Of a DNA stretch of 64,000 nucleotides, positions 1 to 12,270 are shown one piece after another. Under the pieces are notes generated by a model. The model saw nothing but the letters and a program-made list of their open reading frames with translations, was not told the DNA's origin and did no database searches. This stretch comes from Coptis chinensis (Eukaryota > Streptophyta > Magnoliopsida > Ranunculales > Ranunculaceae), in NCBI GenBank assembly GCA_015680905.1, contig CM027377.1:34248501-34312500 (forward strand). The letters are read 5' to 3'. The position numbers and the translations under genes are program-made. Within the stretch, counting starts at the first letter, position 1; the number at the start of each line of letters is the position of its first letter.

Positions 1-41
<41 letters not shown>
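1..41. repeat. (AT)n microsatellite
   Basis: Uninterrupted AT dinucleotide run at the window edge. It adjoins the 3' part of the hAT transposase remnant, so the far terminal repeat of that element lies outside the window. Confidence 0.95.
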
Positions 42-42
<1 letters not shown>

Positions 43-2061
43 TTAAATAAAGTTCAAGAGAAAGAAGTTACCATTAAGTTTAGGCAACCAATCCTTCAAA
101 CATACTAACGCCTCTACAGAATCAACACCCAATGATGAACGAGAGTCAGTAATTATTCTACCACCGAAACTAAATGCAGATTCTGAAGCAACACTCGACA
201 CAGGAACTGTTAGAATGTCACGTGCCATCCTTGCTAATATAGGAAACTTCGGACCATTGTTTTTCCACCAAACCAATATGTCACAACCTTTCCCATTAGC
301 ATCAAATGGGAATAAATCTTCTTCTAGATACTTCTCCAACTCTGTTTTCGGAACTTTTGAACTTTCCGAACGTTGTTTCGCGGAAATTTTGGAAACCTTC
401 ATCCATCTTAGAACTCCCTTTGGTCACCTAAAATGAATTCAACAGACTAGAAGATGATCCGACATCAACCATAGAAGAATCGGACATTGCATACATGGTG
501 TACAACTCATTCAAAGAATTTTTCACATTTTCTTCTTGTTCAGACTCCTTACCATAAATCATAGTAAAAGCATACTCAATAAACTCCATCTTATAGCAAG
601 GATCAAGTATGACACAAAAACTCATCAATAAATTACATTCGCTCCAATATTTATCAAAATTTTCTTTCATAGCCTTTGCCATATCACGGATCTAATAAAA
701 ATCAGAGTCTAACCACTCAAGAATATCATGATGAATATCACAAACATATTTAAAATGCAAATTTGCAGTTGGGTATTGGATGCCAGAGAAATGAAGTGTA
801 GCATCATTGAAAACTTTCAAACACTCACAAATTTTAGTTCCCATTTCCCACTCTTTCGGAAGCTAACTTTCGCTCGCTCAAAAGGCTCTACGACTTCGGA
901 TAGCACTTCTAGAGCATGTCATAAGTAGAGTTCCATCTTGTAGGAACATCAATAGAAACCCTTTCCCAGTTAACCTTGTCTGAGCTAATGCATTCAAAAA
1001 CTTTTCATGCCTACTCTGAGAATTCTTGTCATACCTAGCACTCTCTCGAATCTTAACAATAAAAGGAGCAATCACATTCAATCCATCTTGCACAATAAGA
1101 TTTAAAATATGGGCACTACATCTTATATGAAACAAACTACCATCAAGACATAAAACCCCTTTCCTCTTAAGCCAATCCTTGAGCTCCACTACCATAGTAT
1201 TATTGTTAGAAGCATTATCAACGGTTATGGTAAATAACTTTCTATCAACATTCCATGCCAACGCTTGAGTCTTGATAACCTCACTAAGAACAACAACACC
1301 ACTATGTGGCGTTAGGGACAATAAGATAAGCAATGATTTTTTTTCAAGAACACCCACTCATCATCAATATAATGACAAGTAACACAACAATAACCAATAT
1401 TTTGATAGTCGAGGGGTCCACATATCGGTTGTAAAACTAACTTTTGATGGCAACTTATCAAAAAATCTTGTAACTTCGAGTTCTTGACTCATTGTAAAGT
1501 TGCATGACATCCTCTCGAACAGTGGTTCTTGAGACCCATTTGAACATAGGACAAATACCATTTATGAAAATTCTAAAGTATTCATGCTCATCCATAAGAA
1601 AAGGGTAATCATGCTTAGCAACCATGCGTGCAAAGTCAAGTCTACTTGTATGTGGGTCATATTTCCAACTTGCTAATTTTGGAGCTTCATTTTAAGCTAA
1701 ATGAATTACACAAAAGCTTTTGACCCGAAGTAGAACGTTTCTTTATCTTGCAAGCTTTCAAATGATTTCTCAAATGCGTAGTACCCAACTTACTACTAGG
1801 ATCAAAACTCTTTTTGCAATGTTTACAATAAGCTTTAGAGGTTCCATCTCCTAATTTTTTAATTTCAAACTCTAGCCACACTTTTGAACGTTTACCTTTC
1901 AATGGATCAGCACTTTCAGTAGGAGTTGTTTCTTCATCCGACGATATTCTAGCAGCAGCAGTATCGGCATCAATAGGTGTAGGCTCGTTGATAGGCGTAT
2001 GGCTCACACTACCACTAGGTGAAGGAGCTGATGCAGCACTGCTTGGGGTTGGGGTAGCCAT
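43..2061 (-). pseudogene. hAT transposase (BED finger, RICESLEEPER-like), broken
   Basis: Pieces in shifting frames follow the order of a plant hAT transposase. The N-terminus (ATG at 2061) is Ser/Pro/Thr-rich. A BED zinc finger follows at about residues 60-110 (VWLEFEI, CKHCKKSF, THLRNHLKAC). The middle holds the segments FTTDMWTPRLSKYWLLLCYL and ITVDNASNNNTMVVELKDWL. The C-terminus is the dimerisation domain (LEKYLEEDLFPF, ILARMARDILTVPVSSVASE, SAFSFGGRIITDSRSS). Frame breaks lie near 405-430, 680-880, 1360 and 1560-1690, and several stops fall inside the conserved core, so no active enzyme is expected. Stand-alone domesticated hAT genes such as RICESLEEPER are the alternative; the terminal repeat and decay favour a dead transposon. 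Confidence 0.85.
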
Positions 2062-2067
2062 TTCCAC

Positions 2068-3035
2068 CTACATAATACAATAAATAGAAACATTATTATT
2101 GTAGGGAAACTAGATATGCAAAGCACCACAAACATATTTAGAACTGGAATTCAGTTATACTACTTGTCTCCATTCAGTTTGTTCATGTCTCAATAAAGGA
2201 ACTTGCTCCTCCTACTCTAAAACCATAACCATTCCCCATATCATTCCAAACACCTACAAGTTCAGCCACCAACCCTTACCTCTAGCCCTCTAGAATCCTC
2301 AAATACTACTTATGAAGTGTATAGCCACTCCATATGAAAAATATAAGATTCACGGGTAAGGAGAAACTAAAAATAAAAATAAAAAAGAAATGTTTGTAAA
2401 GTCATGATTAAAATAGTTTGTCTCTACAATCTTTGAACTTTTCACATTGCTAATGACAATTATGTTACCCATTTATCACTAAAATTAATCTTCCTCCCCA
2501 TATTTTTTGTCTCTTTTATATGCTCTTTTTGGTCTTAAGTGCTAAAGGCAAAGGGTCTTTTTGCAATCAAGTCGAGTCACCTTTCCTTGGTTAAAGGTGG
2601 TCTTCTTGGTTAATTAATCTTATCAAACTCAAGGTTGAAAAAGGGAACCTTGTCATCATTGACAAATGAAAACATTTGAAAGTTCGTTCTTAATCATCAA
2701 GCTAAGTAAAACAGAACATTGAGATGAGTAGACACTAGACAACAATTTAACACTAGTGTAGACACTAGATGACACTAATCTTCTTCTAAATCATATGAAA
2801 TAGTGCAAGGATGTACTTAATGGTGTTTTGGTGAAAATCGATATTAAGTTTTTGAAAAAAAAAAAAAAAAAAAAAAGTTATCGTTTTAAAATTTAAACAA
2901 TACAAACAAACAAGCAAGAGCTTAGTCGGAGGTCGATGGGTTAATATATGCACCACTTTGAAAAAAATCCCAAAAATACAGATGAAATTGGGTTTAGACT
3001 TTGAACCGCATACAAATGTTGAGAATTTGACATAC
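2068..3035 (-). other. Probable 5'UTR intron of the hAT gene
   Basis: On the - strand, AAAG|GTATGTC (donor at 3035) and ATTATGTAG|GTGGAA (acceptor at 2068) bracket this stretch, and the transposase ATG lies 6 bases past the acceptor. The interval has no coding signal. It contains an A-run (about 2856-2877). Splice assignment is by consensus only. Confidence 0.45.
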
Positions 3036-3619
3036 CTTTGCGTGGTGGTGGTGCTTTGAGGAAGAAGAAGAGGAGGTGGTGCACGGTGGTGCGTTGAGAA
3101 TTTGAGATTTGAGAAGAGGAGTGGTGGTTGTGGGTTGCGGCTTGAGATTAGGTTTGTGTATTTGAGATTTTGAGAAAGAAAAAAAACCCTAATTTGTATT
3201 TATATTTTATAATTTTAATATAATAATATATTTATATTAATTAAATCGGATTCGGATATTATCCGACGGATAGTACCAGCATCCATATCCGTATCCGAAA
3301 TCTGTTCGGATGTGAAAATTTATCCGAATCCGAATCCGATATCCGAAAATTTCGGATAATATCCTATTTTTCGAATACGAATACGAATCGGATTCGGATA
3401 TTCGGCTATCCATCTGCACCCCTATGTGAGTATATGAGTATGGTAAGTTCCGTTTATTTAGCTGGCCGGTTAATTATATGTATGCTAGGAGTTTGAACAC
3501 CTTCGTATCTATTAGTGTTGTATGTTGTCTAATGTAATGAAGCTTTAATTATTTAACAAGAAATTGGGCCTAACACCCAATTTTGGAGAAAATGAAGTCT
3601 AGATGACACAGTTTTTGGT

Positions 3620-4726
3620 GAGTAACTCACAAGGACAAATTCTAGCAATTAGTAACTCACAGACCCACGATTTTAAATTTAGTAACCCTCAAGGACAAAA
3701 TAAGTTGGCCCGACCATTTTATTTTTTTAAAAGGTCAGTTATACCCTTTCATGAAAATAACCCTCAAGGACAAATGGCCCGGATTTAAAATAAATATTTT
3801 CCAATTTTACCCTTTCTGTCATTTTACTATGAACAATGAGTGTTCATACCTTCTGCTGGTGTATGAACAATGATTGTTCATATCCAAATAGGTGAATGTA
3901 CCTTATACAATATATTGATGTATGAACATTAAATGTTCATACCAAAAAGACTATAAACATTCAATGTTCATACCCAATCAATGTTCATACCCAAAGACTA
4001 TGAACATTGAATATTTATACCAAAGGACCAAGGACTATGAACATCGAATGTTCATACCCAAAGGACTATGAACATTGAATGTTCATACTCAATCAATGTT
4101 CATACCCAAGGACTATGAATATTGAATGTTTACTATGAACATTGAATGTTCATATCCAAGGACTATGAACATCAAATGTTCATACCTAAAAGACTATGAA
4201 CATTGAATGTTCATGCTCACTCAATATTCATACCCAAGGACTGTGAACATTGAATGTTCATACCCAAAGGACTATGAACATTGAATGTTCACTATGAACA
4301 TTGAATGTTCATATCCAAGGACTATGAACATCGAATGTTCATACCCAAAAGACTATGAACATTGAATATTCATACCCAATCAATATTCATACCCAAAGGA
4401 CTATGAACATTGAATGTTCACTATGAACATCGAATGTTCATACCCAAAAGACTATGAACATTGAATGTTCATACCCAATCAATATTCATACCCAATGACT
4501 GTGACCATTCAATGTTCATACTAAATACACCAGGTCGTTTTGTCTCGTCGGGCCATTAATTATTTCGCGTTAGGGGTATACTTGACATTTCATCTACCCG
4601 ATCCGTTTTTTATTTCACGTCAAGGGTATACTTGACCTTTCATCTACCCGGTCCTTGAGAGTTACAAAAATAAAAAGGTGTCCTCGAGAGTTACTTTGTT
4701 GCCATTTTTGTCCTTGAGAGTTACTC
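3620..4726. mobile_element. Inverted-repeat (MITE-like) element with internal satellite
   Basis: The left end has AGTAACTCACAAGGACAAAT at 3621, with further copies of a GTAAC-CTCAAGGACAAA unit at about 3650-3700 and 3760-3780. The right end (about 4640-4726) holds the reverse complement, TTGTCCTTGAGAGTTACTCC, again in several copies. The ends are therefore arrays of inverted subterminal units. Inner paired motifs (GGGTATACTTGACATTTCATC and its repeat at about 4575-4650) lie beside the right arm. No clear target duplication was found, so the superfamily is open and the ends are good to about 10 bp. No coding capacity. Confidence 0.6.
3835..4530. repeat. Palindromic minisatellite (about 28-30 bp unit)
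   Basis: About twenty diverged copies of a unit built on GAACATTGAATGTTC followed by ATACCCAAAGGACTAT. Each core is a 7-bp inverted repeat around one central base (GAACATT-G-AATGTTC), so the array could fold into serial small hairpins. Some units lack the linker and put cores back to back (for example about 4130-4150 and 4280-4310). It lies inside the inverted-repeat element and probably expanded there. Confidence 0.85.
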
Positions 4727-5116
4727 CCTGATTATTTAATTACCGCATGACGTGTCAGATACTGCTAAGTGCTAATAATGCTTTCTCTCTCTCTTCCAAC
4801 TATTTTGGTATTTTGGCTCTGTATGCATTTTCTTGTATTCTTTTAGGGAATTAATTGTGCCACAAATCTTACTGTGTGGTTTCTGGAAATGAGTTATATG
4901 ATTTGGTGTTTGGCTATTGTAAGTTTGATTCTCAAGTTCTTTCTTAGAATTCTCACTGTGGCTCTTTCCTTATCTCACTTCCTACTATGAATTTTCGTTT
5001 GTGAAAAGAATCGCCTAGGGACTGTTTTCCTTTTTTTTTGCAAAGTGAAAAAGACTACGTCCTCATACTTTGCCTTATGTTATATTAGACTTTTCCTTTA
5101 AAAAATTAAAGGCCAT
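4727..5116. other. Intergenic, no gene seen
   Basis: AT-rich sequence between two transposable elements, with a CT-rich patch near 4782-4795. No ORF of note and no recognisable RNA gene. Confidence 0.6.
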
Positions 5117-5288
5117 TTAGAGCATCTTTAGCAGTGATATCAACCTAGCATCAAACACCAAGAACAAGAATTTGGTGTTTTTTCAACTTCAGGAGTACTA
5201 CATGTTGATGAAAACACCAAAAAAACACCAAACCAAACACCAAATCGACCAATATTTGGTTCTAGGTTTGGTGCTGTATCAAATCACT

Positions 5289-5420
5289 CACGCGGTTTTG
5301 GCAAAACCGCGCGGTTTTGGCAACACCGCGTGGGCTTGGGCTTCTATGGCGCGGTTTTAGCAAAACCGTGTGGGCTTGGGCTTCAATGGGCGTGGTTTTG
5401 CCAAAACCGCGTGCGTTTTT
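5289..5420. repeat. Left subterminal GC palindromes
   Basis: Four to five copies of a near-palindrome GCGGTTTTGGCAAAACCGC (arms GCGGTTTT/AAAACCGC) separated by a TGGGCTTGGGCTTC spacer. This is strongly GC-rich against AT-rich surroundings. The matching copies at the other end of the same element suggest a transposase-binding or structural role. Confidence 0.8.
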
Positions 5421-6399
5421 TCTGAAAATTAGAACTGTGGTGCATAGAACTTGAAAAATTATGAGTTGTGCATAAAAGTTAAGAAATTAACATTTGTGCA
5501 ATTGAAGAAATTAAAAATTGTAATTCAAAATCGAAAAAATTAAAGAAATTAAAAACCTATGATTATGATTATGCAGTCCAAAATCTATGATTATGATATA
5601 ATCATATAATATCCAAAATAATCCAAAACCTATCATATTACATCAAATTTATTTAGCTCTCTTCTTATGCCCCTTACCACTCGATCCATCTCCTCTCTAT
5701 TTGGGCGTTCAAGCCGCCTTAAGTTCCCTAATCGAGGCCCGATGATCTTCTGCGCCGCGGAGGTTAACTACTTGACTAAAAGTTCATCATATCCCCTCGA
5801 TGTTCTTGCGTGTACACTTGCTGCATATCCTCATACGCTTTCGAAGTCTCGTCATCATTTAGATTGCTTTTATGTCTGAGAATATGCCTCCTCTCTTTCT
5901 TGGCTATAATGATACAAGGCAGTCCTCATCCCAACAAACATAAGAACCTGGTTCTCATATCATTCTCGAACCTTAGCCTAAAAATCCAAGAAAATACAGT
6001 GTGAGTACATATTATATATATAATGAAGAAGATAAATAAAACAATTAAACTCACCATGGTATACTAATCAATATGCGGCTCTAACTTCGAAACGAGCATG
6101 AGGCACCTCGGGAATGGAAATATAAGTAGGCTCCCCATCAGTCCACACACGGCAAACATCCGAGGATTACTTGGCGGATTACGAGCCGGGCCGATATGCA
6201 TTCGGAGGTTGTGGGTTGTAAACAGTCGGCGGATGAGGAATCGTGAGCTCACGTCTAATCCTTTCCAGGCCCACAAACTTCGAAGTTGCTAACCCGACCA
6301 ACGGGAGGCAACAACGGACCCATGGAGACCACGGTTCCACCATCTATAATAATGATCGCCATCGCTTTCAACAACAAAAGAAGTCACATCGGCCAAGGA

Positions 6400-7832
6400 C
6401 CACCACCGGCATGAACTTCATGAACTTGAATTCTACCCCACGACTTTGCATCACTAACATCCGCATGGGAGCACATGAAACTCCATAACGTCCGGTCATC
6501 ATCGCCTCCAACATCTCCACAAAGATTACCAAACCTGATAGTCACGCGTGCGGCAAAACAACTCACCGGCGTGACAACACACAAGCATGTTTATGCAATT
6601 TGGATCGTCAAAGGCGAGACAAAACGCCAAGGTCTCCACTCGATAGATGACAATGATCTAATATCAATCGAAAGCACAAGCCATACATACAGATATTATT
6701 CCTAATCTGCCCTCATTCACGAGTCAAGTGAGGCCCCGACCAACTAGCAAATCTAGGGCGATCATCAAGAATCATGTCTATGTTAGGACAAAGACATCGA
6801 AAGTACTCATAAAACCAAATCTCTAAAAGTCCCGTGAATCCTTCACTTCTACTTTCGAATGTCTTTGAAGCTTTATTTAAATATCAATGTGGCATATCTT
6901 GAGCTACCCAGTCATAATCTCTCATAGTATGCAAATCAGATATATAAGCATAATATCCCAAATGCCGAGTAGAATGACCATTGGGAAACAAAACATGCCC
7001 AATAAAAACATCAAAAAGCCCAAACATACCGACGGCACCCTCACTACCCTAGAAACGGTCAAAGCTAACTCCGGCTCGTGTATCGGGGATGCAAGAGGGG
7101 TCCATATATGCAATCTTAATATGAGATAGCTTAATCCCAGAAAAATCATAAGCATCCGCACCCAAACGAGGAAAACTCACAAGCATACTATCTATATTCT
7201 CATAATTTGTATGAAAATGTATCGGTTGGCCTATACCGATACTCAACCCAGAAATCATAGTGAAGTCTAGTGGTGTGAACCCTAACTCCACACAAGGAAA
7301 ATGAAATGTATGAGTTCTACTCCACCATCTTTCTACTAACGCTATGACCACTGCCCAATCAGCCTTCTCATAATCCGTATCAAACAAAATACCCAAAGGT
7401 GTATATAAAATACTATCTCTAATATGTACAAACTCATCCAAACTCCTAATAACCTTCCACCACTCTCTAACACCAAGTAAAGCCGATCTAACTCGGTAGT
7501 CAACAACATGTTGATATTATAAAAAAAAAATGTGTATAAGATAAATAATTAATTGGTCCAACTAAACTAATTAATATTCAAAATATTTAATCAAAACTAA
7601 TTAATTACCTAAGTATTAGCCACTGCACTCGACACGTGTTTTGTATCACGTGTAGAAGACACAACTTCCATATCAAGTGCTTCTCCAGGTGCAAATTGCC
7701 AATCAAAGTCGTTCATCTGATACTCCAGTACATAGGGATGTCTATCAGCCAGCGCGATATCCTCGGGTTCTTCTTTCCTACTGTCTTCTCCCCCACCGTA
7801 TTCTACTTCCTCATCGCCAATGTCGCCCATTA
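6400..7832 (-). pseudogene. Plant mobile domain (PMD / MAIN-like) gene, broken
   Basis: Read on the - strand. It begins with an acidic N-terminal piece (MGDIGDEEVEYGGGEDSR, from about 7830) that may be a separate exon. The PMD body follows: SALLGVREWWKVIRSLDEF, FPCVELGFTPLDFTMISGLS, then in another frame VLFPNGHSTRHLGYYAYISD, LHTMRDYDWVAQDMPH, and farther on EIWFYEYFRCLCPNID. Frame shifts near 7050-7100 and stops after DMPH (near 6880) and at about 6710-6720 show it is dead. PMD proteins (MAIN, MAIL1, 'phosphatase 7 long form' homologues) act in plant nuclei and have spread through transposons. Whether the gene drove this element or was captured by it cannot be decided here. Confidence 0.75.
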
Positions 7833-8007
7833 ATCGCCAATCATCACCGTCGAAAAGGTTCAAAAGGATCCATATCAAATTTTAAAAAGTTTAGGTAGGT
7901 TTTGTTTTTTTTTAACTAAAGAGAGGATTTTATAATTGTGAGAAGAGGTAAAAGTGACCTAACCGCGGGGCTTTGGAGTCATATATATAGAAGCAGCACG
8001 CTTTGAG

Positions 8008-8070
8008 AACACCGCGGTTTTGCAAAACCGCGTGGGCTATATGGGTTTTTTTTAGTGGCGCGGTTTTGGC
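8008..8070. repeat. Right subterminal GC palindrome
   Basis: A perfect 20-bp palindrome CGCGGTTTTGCAAAACCGCG at 8013-8032, followed by a second partial copy (GGCGCGGTTTTGGC, about 8056-8069). It mirrors the left cluster of this transposon. Confidence 0.8.
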
Positions 8071-8185
8071 TTTGGTGTTTTTTTTGGTGTTGCTCCTAAA
8101 GTTACTTGGTGTTTTTTTGGGTTTGGTGTTTGGTTTGGTTCAAAATTTTGGTGTTTTTTTGGTTGCTATGCTAAAGATGCTCTTA

Positions 8186-9481
8186 AAGAATGATCAAAAA
8201 CAAAACTACCGCTAATCATGTCTATATAACAGAGGATCCCTAAACTAGCTCACTTTCCTCAGCTGTTTTGGCTCTGAACCTCCGACTGCAGCAGCTATTA
8301 GGCCTCCCCGTCCTTCCATGCCAAATGTTGCTTCTGCTTCTGCTTCCCATCCTTTGACTATCAGCCCACCGCCATGCCAAAGTTTATAAGAAAATATCAG
8401 CTTTTAAACTTTCCACATTTACCAATTTTTGCATCTTGTCTCTACTCTCTGGCTTGCACCAATTCTTTCTATGTTCTAAGAACAGCCTTACTTGCAAGCA
8501 TAGCATAGATGCTGCGAAAAGCGATTCGGAGTGTTGGTGGTGTAGTTTGTGTGCCGTATCTTTGCCTTTTTTATTTTTATTATTATTAGCATACCAGTGT
8601 ATGCGTAGAATTCAGGGGTAAGCATTTACGTTGCCACCATACTTTGATACGGGGACTTGCAAGAGCCTCTTTACGATCAGGAAGTCACTCCAACGGAATG
8701 CAATGTAATTTGACAGATTGGTGTGGTGGCCTCCACAGTACTGGAAATAGCAGAATTAAGATCCCAATTGTCCAATCAGTCTTGTGTATTATCAATTTTA
8801 TCATCTTATTCATCTACTTTAATGAAAACCAACACCATCACCAACACCAACACCACCACCACCACCACCACCAAGGCACCAACTCTCTCAAAAGTGTACG
8901 TATCGATATGCTACCACCATTTCAAGTAAAATCTTTTATGGGACGTTTTTTTTTCTAAAGATAATCATCCTGGCCTGTCATTACTTGAAATCATAAAGTT
9001 TACAATTAGGAGTAAAAAATCCAACTAGGAGCAGTACCCATGGCATGGTGTTTGAATCCAACCAAACTTGGTATAAATGCAACAATATAACAGGAGTACT
9101 CAATTAACAGACTAAAAGAAGCAGCAACTACACTATTCATCCTCCAGTTGCACCTTTAGAGTTCATTCAACTGGTAGACAAATGAAAAATGCAGTTAGAG
9201 AACATGATCGTCTATAAGTTGAAGTTAAACATTAGAACTAGTCCAGCTAGAGAATTAGGAGCTTCTGTTTGTGAGTCACCAGTCACTGATCATAAAACAA
9301 AACATGCACGACAATAGGTGCTAGAAGCATCATGGAGTTTCTCGCGCTAGAATCATCTGTTTGTGTTTTATCATTTGAAAAGACTTGTCAATATGTACAT
9401 TGAGTGCCCTTTTGTATTTCGTGTAACGCAGGCAACAGAGTTTGCCTCAGAACAGGGCTCAATAACTCGGATTATTAAATG
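8186..9481. other. Intergenic; short ACC microsatellite
   Basis: No convincing gene. An (ACC/CAC)n tract lies at about 8826-8878 and produces His/Thr-rich ORFs that are repeat artefacts. The rest is ordinary AT-rich sequence up to the gypsy LTR. Confidence 0.6.
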
Positions 9482-11776
9482 TTGGCATTAGATGGTCAGT
9501 GGTTACATGATGGCATTAGATGGTCAGTGGTTATTATACTTTCGATATATTCTTACTATTGTGGAAATATTAGTGTGGAATGAAAAGATATCTATTTCTT
9601 TTATCGTGATTATTAAAATATTTGGAGAATTGGTTAAGAACTACGAATGCTTGATTCCAATCCTGAAAGATTTGGATACGTAGACAGCTTTGAACAAAAG
9701 TGCAGCCACTATATCTATAATATATATATATATATATATATTAGTTTGTGTGATAACTATGTGATTGTGTTAGAAATTATTGTTGTTTTGAGACTACATA
9801 AATATATGTGTGTGAGATAGAAGTTGTATATGAATATAGACTTTAGTATATGTGGATATGTTTTGGACATTAGTGTATGTGGACTTGAATTTGGGCTAAT
9901 GAACTATTTGTTTACGATATTGTGTATATGAGTGTAGTTATGTAAATTGTATTTGTTTGATTATAAGTCTGTTTACATTCAATGATATTTAAGTGCTTGA
10001 TTTGCCTTGGACGCTTGTGAGATAGAAGTTGAAAATGACTCTCTGCATGTGTGGTCTGTTTTGACATGAGTAATGTTAGTATAATTATAAGTGATAATAA
10101 TGTTTTAATGTGTCACCCACATCTTTAGAACTCTCCACGCCTCAGGATTTGGTAATGAGATATTATGACTTGTGATGTCATGTGATAGATGGGTATTCAT
10201 TGAATGTGTCATGAATGACCCGAGTAGTCATTGAATGTGCCATGAATGACCCAATAGTTTGGACTGCCCTAGAGAGGAACTAAGGTATACGCCTTGTAGG
10301 TTGGTCATATTCCTTGAATGTACAGGAATGTAGGTTTGGGTATTCCTTAAATGTGGAGGGAATGACCTAAGGTATTCATTGAATGTGCCATGAATGACCT
10401 GTTAGTATTATGATGGGTATTTCTTGAATGTGGCGGAATGATCCAAAGTATTCATTGAATGTGCCACGAATGACATGATATTTTGTTATGCCCAAATGAG
10501 GCTTTGTGATTATGTGTATGGAAAGCCCAGAGATGGCTGTGACTCACAAGTTACGAGTTTACAAGATGAAAGTATGTTTCCTGGAGGCGATATCCCGCTT
10601 GGGACATATGTCTTGTAGTGATACTCGGTGTGAGTGAGGCACACGGATATGTGTGATTTGGCAAATGTGTGTAGTGCAAATTGTGGAGTAGGAACTAAAA
10701 GTTGGGCTGTGTCTTTTAATAAAGGAGTTAACGAGATAATTAATAAGCAAAGTAAAATATTGATTTTACGTATGATGGAGTTATTGCATATGAATATTTA
10801 TATATTATGATGTATATGATTTCTTATGAGAAATGTTTATGTAGTTTGTGTGAGTTAATACTCACGAGGGATGAATGTACTCCATGGTTGTAATCTTCTC
10901 GTTCTCATAAATAGACGAGTGGTTTTAAAGAAAAATATTGACTTTATGTATGAGCGAGTTATTGGATATGATTGGTTGTGTATTATGATATGATACATAT
11001 GATTTCTTACGAAGAAATGTAAATATTGTTACTGTGATATAATTGATACGGTGGGGTGATATATTATGTCAGATTGTATATTCTCATGGTTATGGTGAGA
11101 GAAGTAGATGTACAAATTAAATGTTTAGGTTTGGGAAACCTAACTTTGTTTTGCAAAAGGTAGGACTTAATAATATTTTGTGTAGGGACGATGTCCTACC
11201 CTTTTACAGTAGTGGATATCGGTAAGATTTAATTCAATTACTAAGTTATTATAATGAGTTAATATAATGGATGACTTGCTTGGGAAGAAACTATGTCGGT
11301 TGAAATGACGAAACTACCTGTCTTCCAAGCTGAGAATGGTTAAGTTATGGGTACATATAAAGTGTTGTTTGAATAATTAAAGTATGAAACTATTTTATAT
11401 TTTTAGTCTTACTCATACCAACAAATTCGATTTGCTGACCCATGTTTGCTTTGTTTTGCAACGTGGGTGTGTTCTTGGGAACATAGATGGTGGAGTGTAG
11501 TGGATAAGGACATGTGATTTGGAGTTGCTCTTGGAGTCTTCTGGTTTAAGATTTTCTGAAGGGTACGGTTTTGTTTTAAGACAGATGTAGTAGAGTTGGT
11601 TAGTTTCTTTGTAGTTTAATAATATGGTTTAAGGATTGTTCATTTTAGTCATCTTTTGATTTCTATTTTATATATATCGTATTTGATAACAGGGTTATGG
11701 GTTTTGTTTCACCCCGGGTTTCCAGATAATTGAATATAATTGTCTTAAATATTGTCTGGAAATTTGGGGTGTGATA
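9482..11776 (+). repeat. Left LTR copy of the gypsy element
   Basis: Matches 13410-15654 nearly base for base, including the spaced ATTCATTGAATGTGCCATGA units. Homology with the right copy begins at about 9498, so the outer limit is approximate. No coding sequence. Confidence 0.8.
10180..10480 (+). repeat. LTR-internal minisatellite
   Basis: Alternating units of the type TATTCATTGAATGTGCCATG and TATTCCTTGAATGTG-GGAATG, each about 30-60 bp. The same block recurs in the other LTR at about 14095-14365. The small ORF in this zone is repeat-derived. Confidence 0.8.
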
Positions 11777-12270
11777 ATTTGGTATTAGAGCTTAGGTTAG
11801 CTTAGAATGAGAAAGTCTAGGTGATCCTCGGATTGTGGTAATGGGTAGTATGAGTGTTTTTGTGGTGTTAAGTTTTCTTGTTGTTTTCAAGTTTGTTTGT
11901 TCCCATTTTAGATTTTTGGTCTTCCGCATTTTCGTATAAAGTGGTGTTTCTCATGACGTGGTTTTAATTTACGTATGTCCACATGTAAGGTTATACATTA
12001 TTGTATATGTGTATTCCTTTTAAAGTGTGTATACTTGGATATACACTTATATCTCATTTCTGATATTTGTTTATTATATGACCTTTGGGTGCAAGCTATA
12101 AATAACGTGTTTAATTAATCTTACTGGCCTGTTTTAGATTATCATATAAATTTTAGTCGCTGAGATATGATCAGTTAACTTAGAAGAATTATTGTTTGGC
12201 ATATGTTTGTTTGGTTAATCTACTCTCTTTCCTAAAATCTCAGGACGAGATTCCTTTAAGGTGTGTATAT

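Larger units (their letters stand above)
1..3424 (-). mobile_element. Decayed hAT transposon (5' end present, 3' end off window)
   Basis: Read on the - strand, the element starts near 3424 with the hAT-like terminus TAGGGGTGCAGATGGATAGC. A subterminal zone (about 3240-3410) dense in ATCCGAAT/TCGGATTC motifs on both strands follows, as is typical of hAT transposase-binding regions. Next come a leader region (about 3040-3200), a probable 5'UTR intron, then the transposase remnant. The 8 bp beyond the terminus (3425-3432, TGTGAGTA) is the presumed target duplication, but its partner is outside the window. Family assignment rests on the BED finger, the C-terminal dimerisation domain and the subterminal repeats. 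Confidence 0.8.
5120..8182. mobile_element. TTA-flanked DNA transposon (PIF/Harbinger-like) with captured or own PMD gene
   Basis: A perfect 14-bp terminal inverted repeat, GAGCATCTTTAGCA, starts at 5120 and its complement TGCTAAAGATGCTC ends at 8182. The flanks are TTA at 5117-5119 and TTA at 8183-8185. A 3-bp TTA duplication is the hallmark of PIF/Harbinger, but a plant mobile domain gene is more often reported from Mutator-like elements, and no DDE transposase was seen. Subterminal zones carry GC-rich palindromes and GGTGTTTTTTTGG/CCAAACACCAAA tracts at both ends. The body holds a decayed PMD gene on the - strand. Probably a non-autonomous carrier; family assignment is inferred from TSD and TIR only. 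Confidence 0.7.

Noticed and set aside
3835-4530. Regularly spaced repeats resembling a CRISPR array
   Set aside because: Spacers are themselves repeated, the units are diverged palindromes and the context is a plant nuclear genome; it is a minisatellite.
8644-8958. His-rich ORF of 104 codons
   Set aside because: The His/Thr-rich core is an (ACC)n microsatellite read in different frames; no domain or gene structure.
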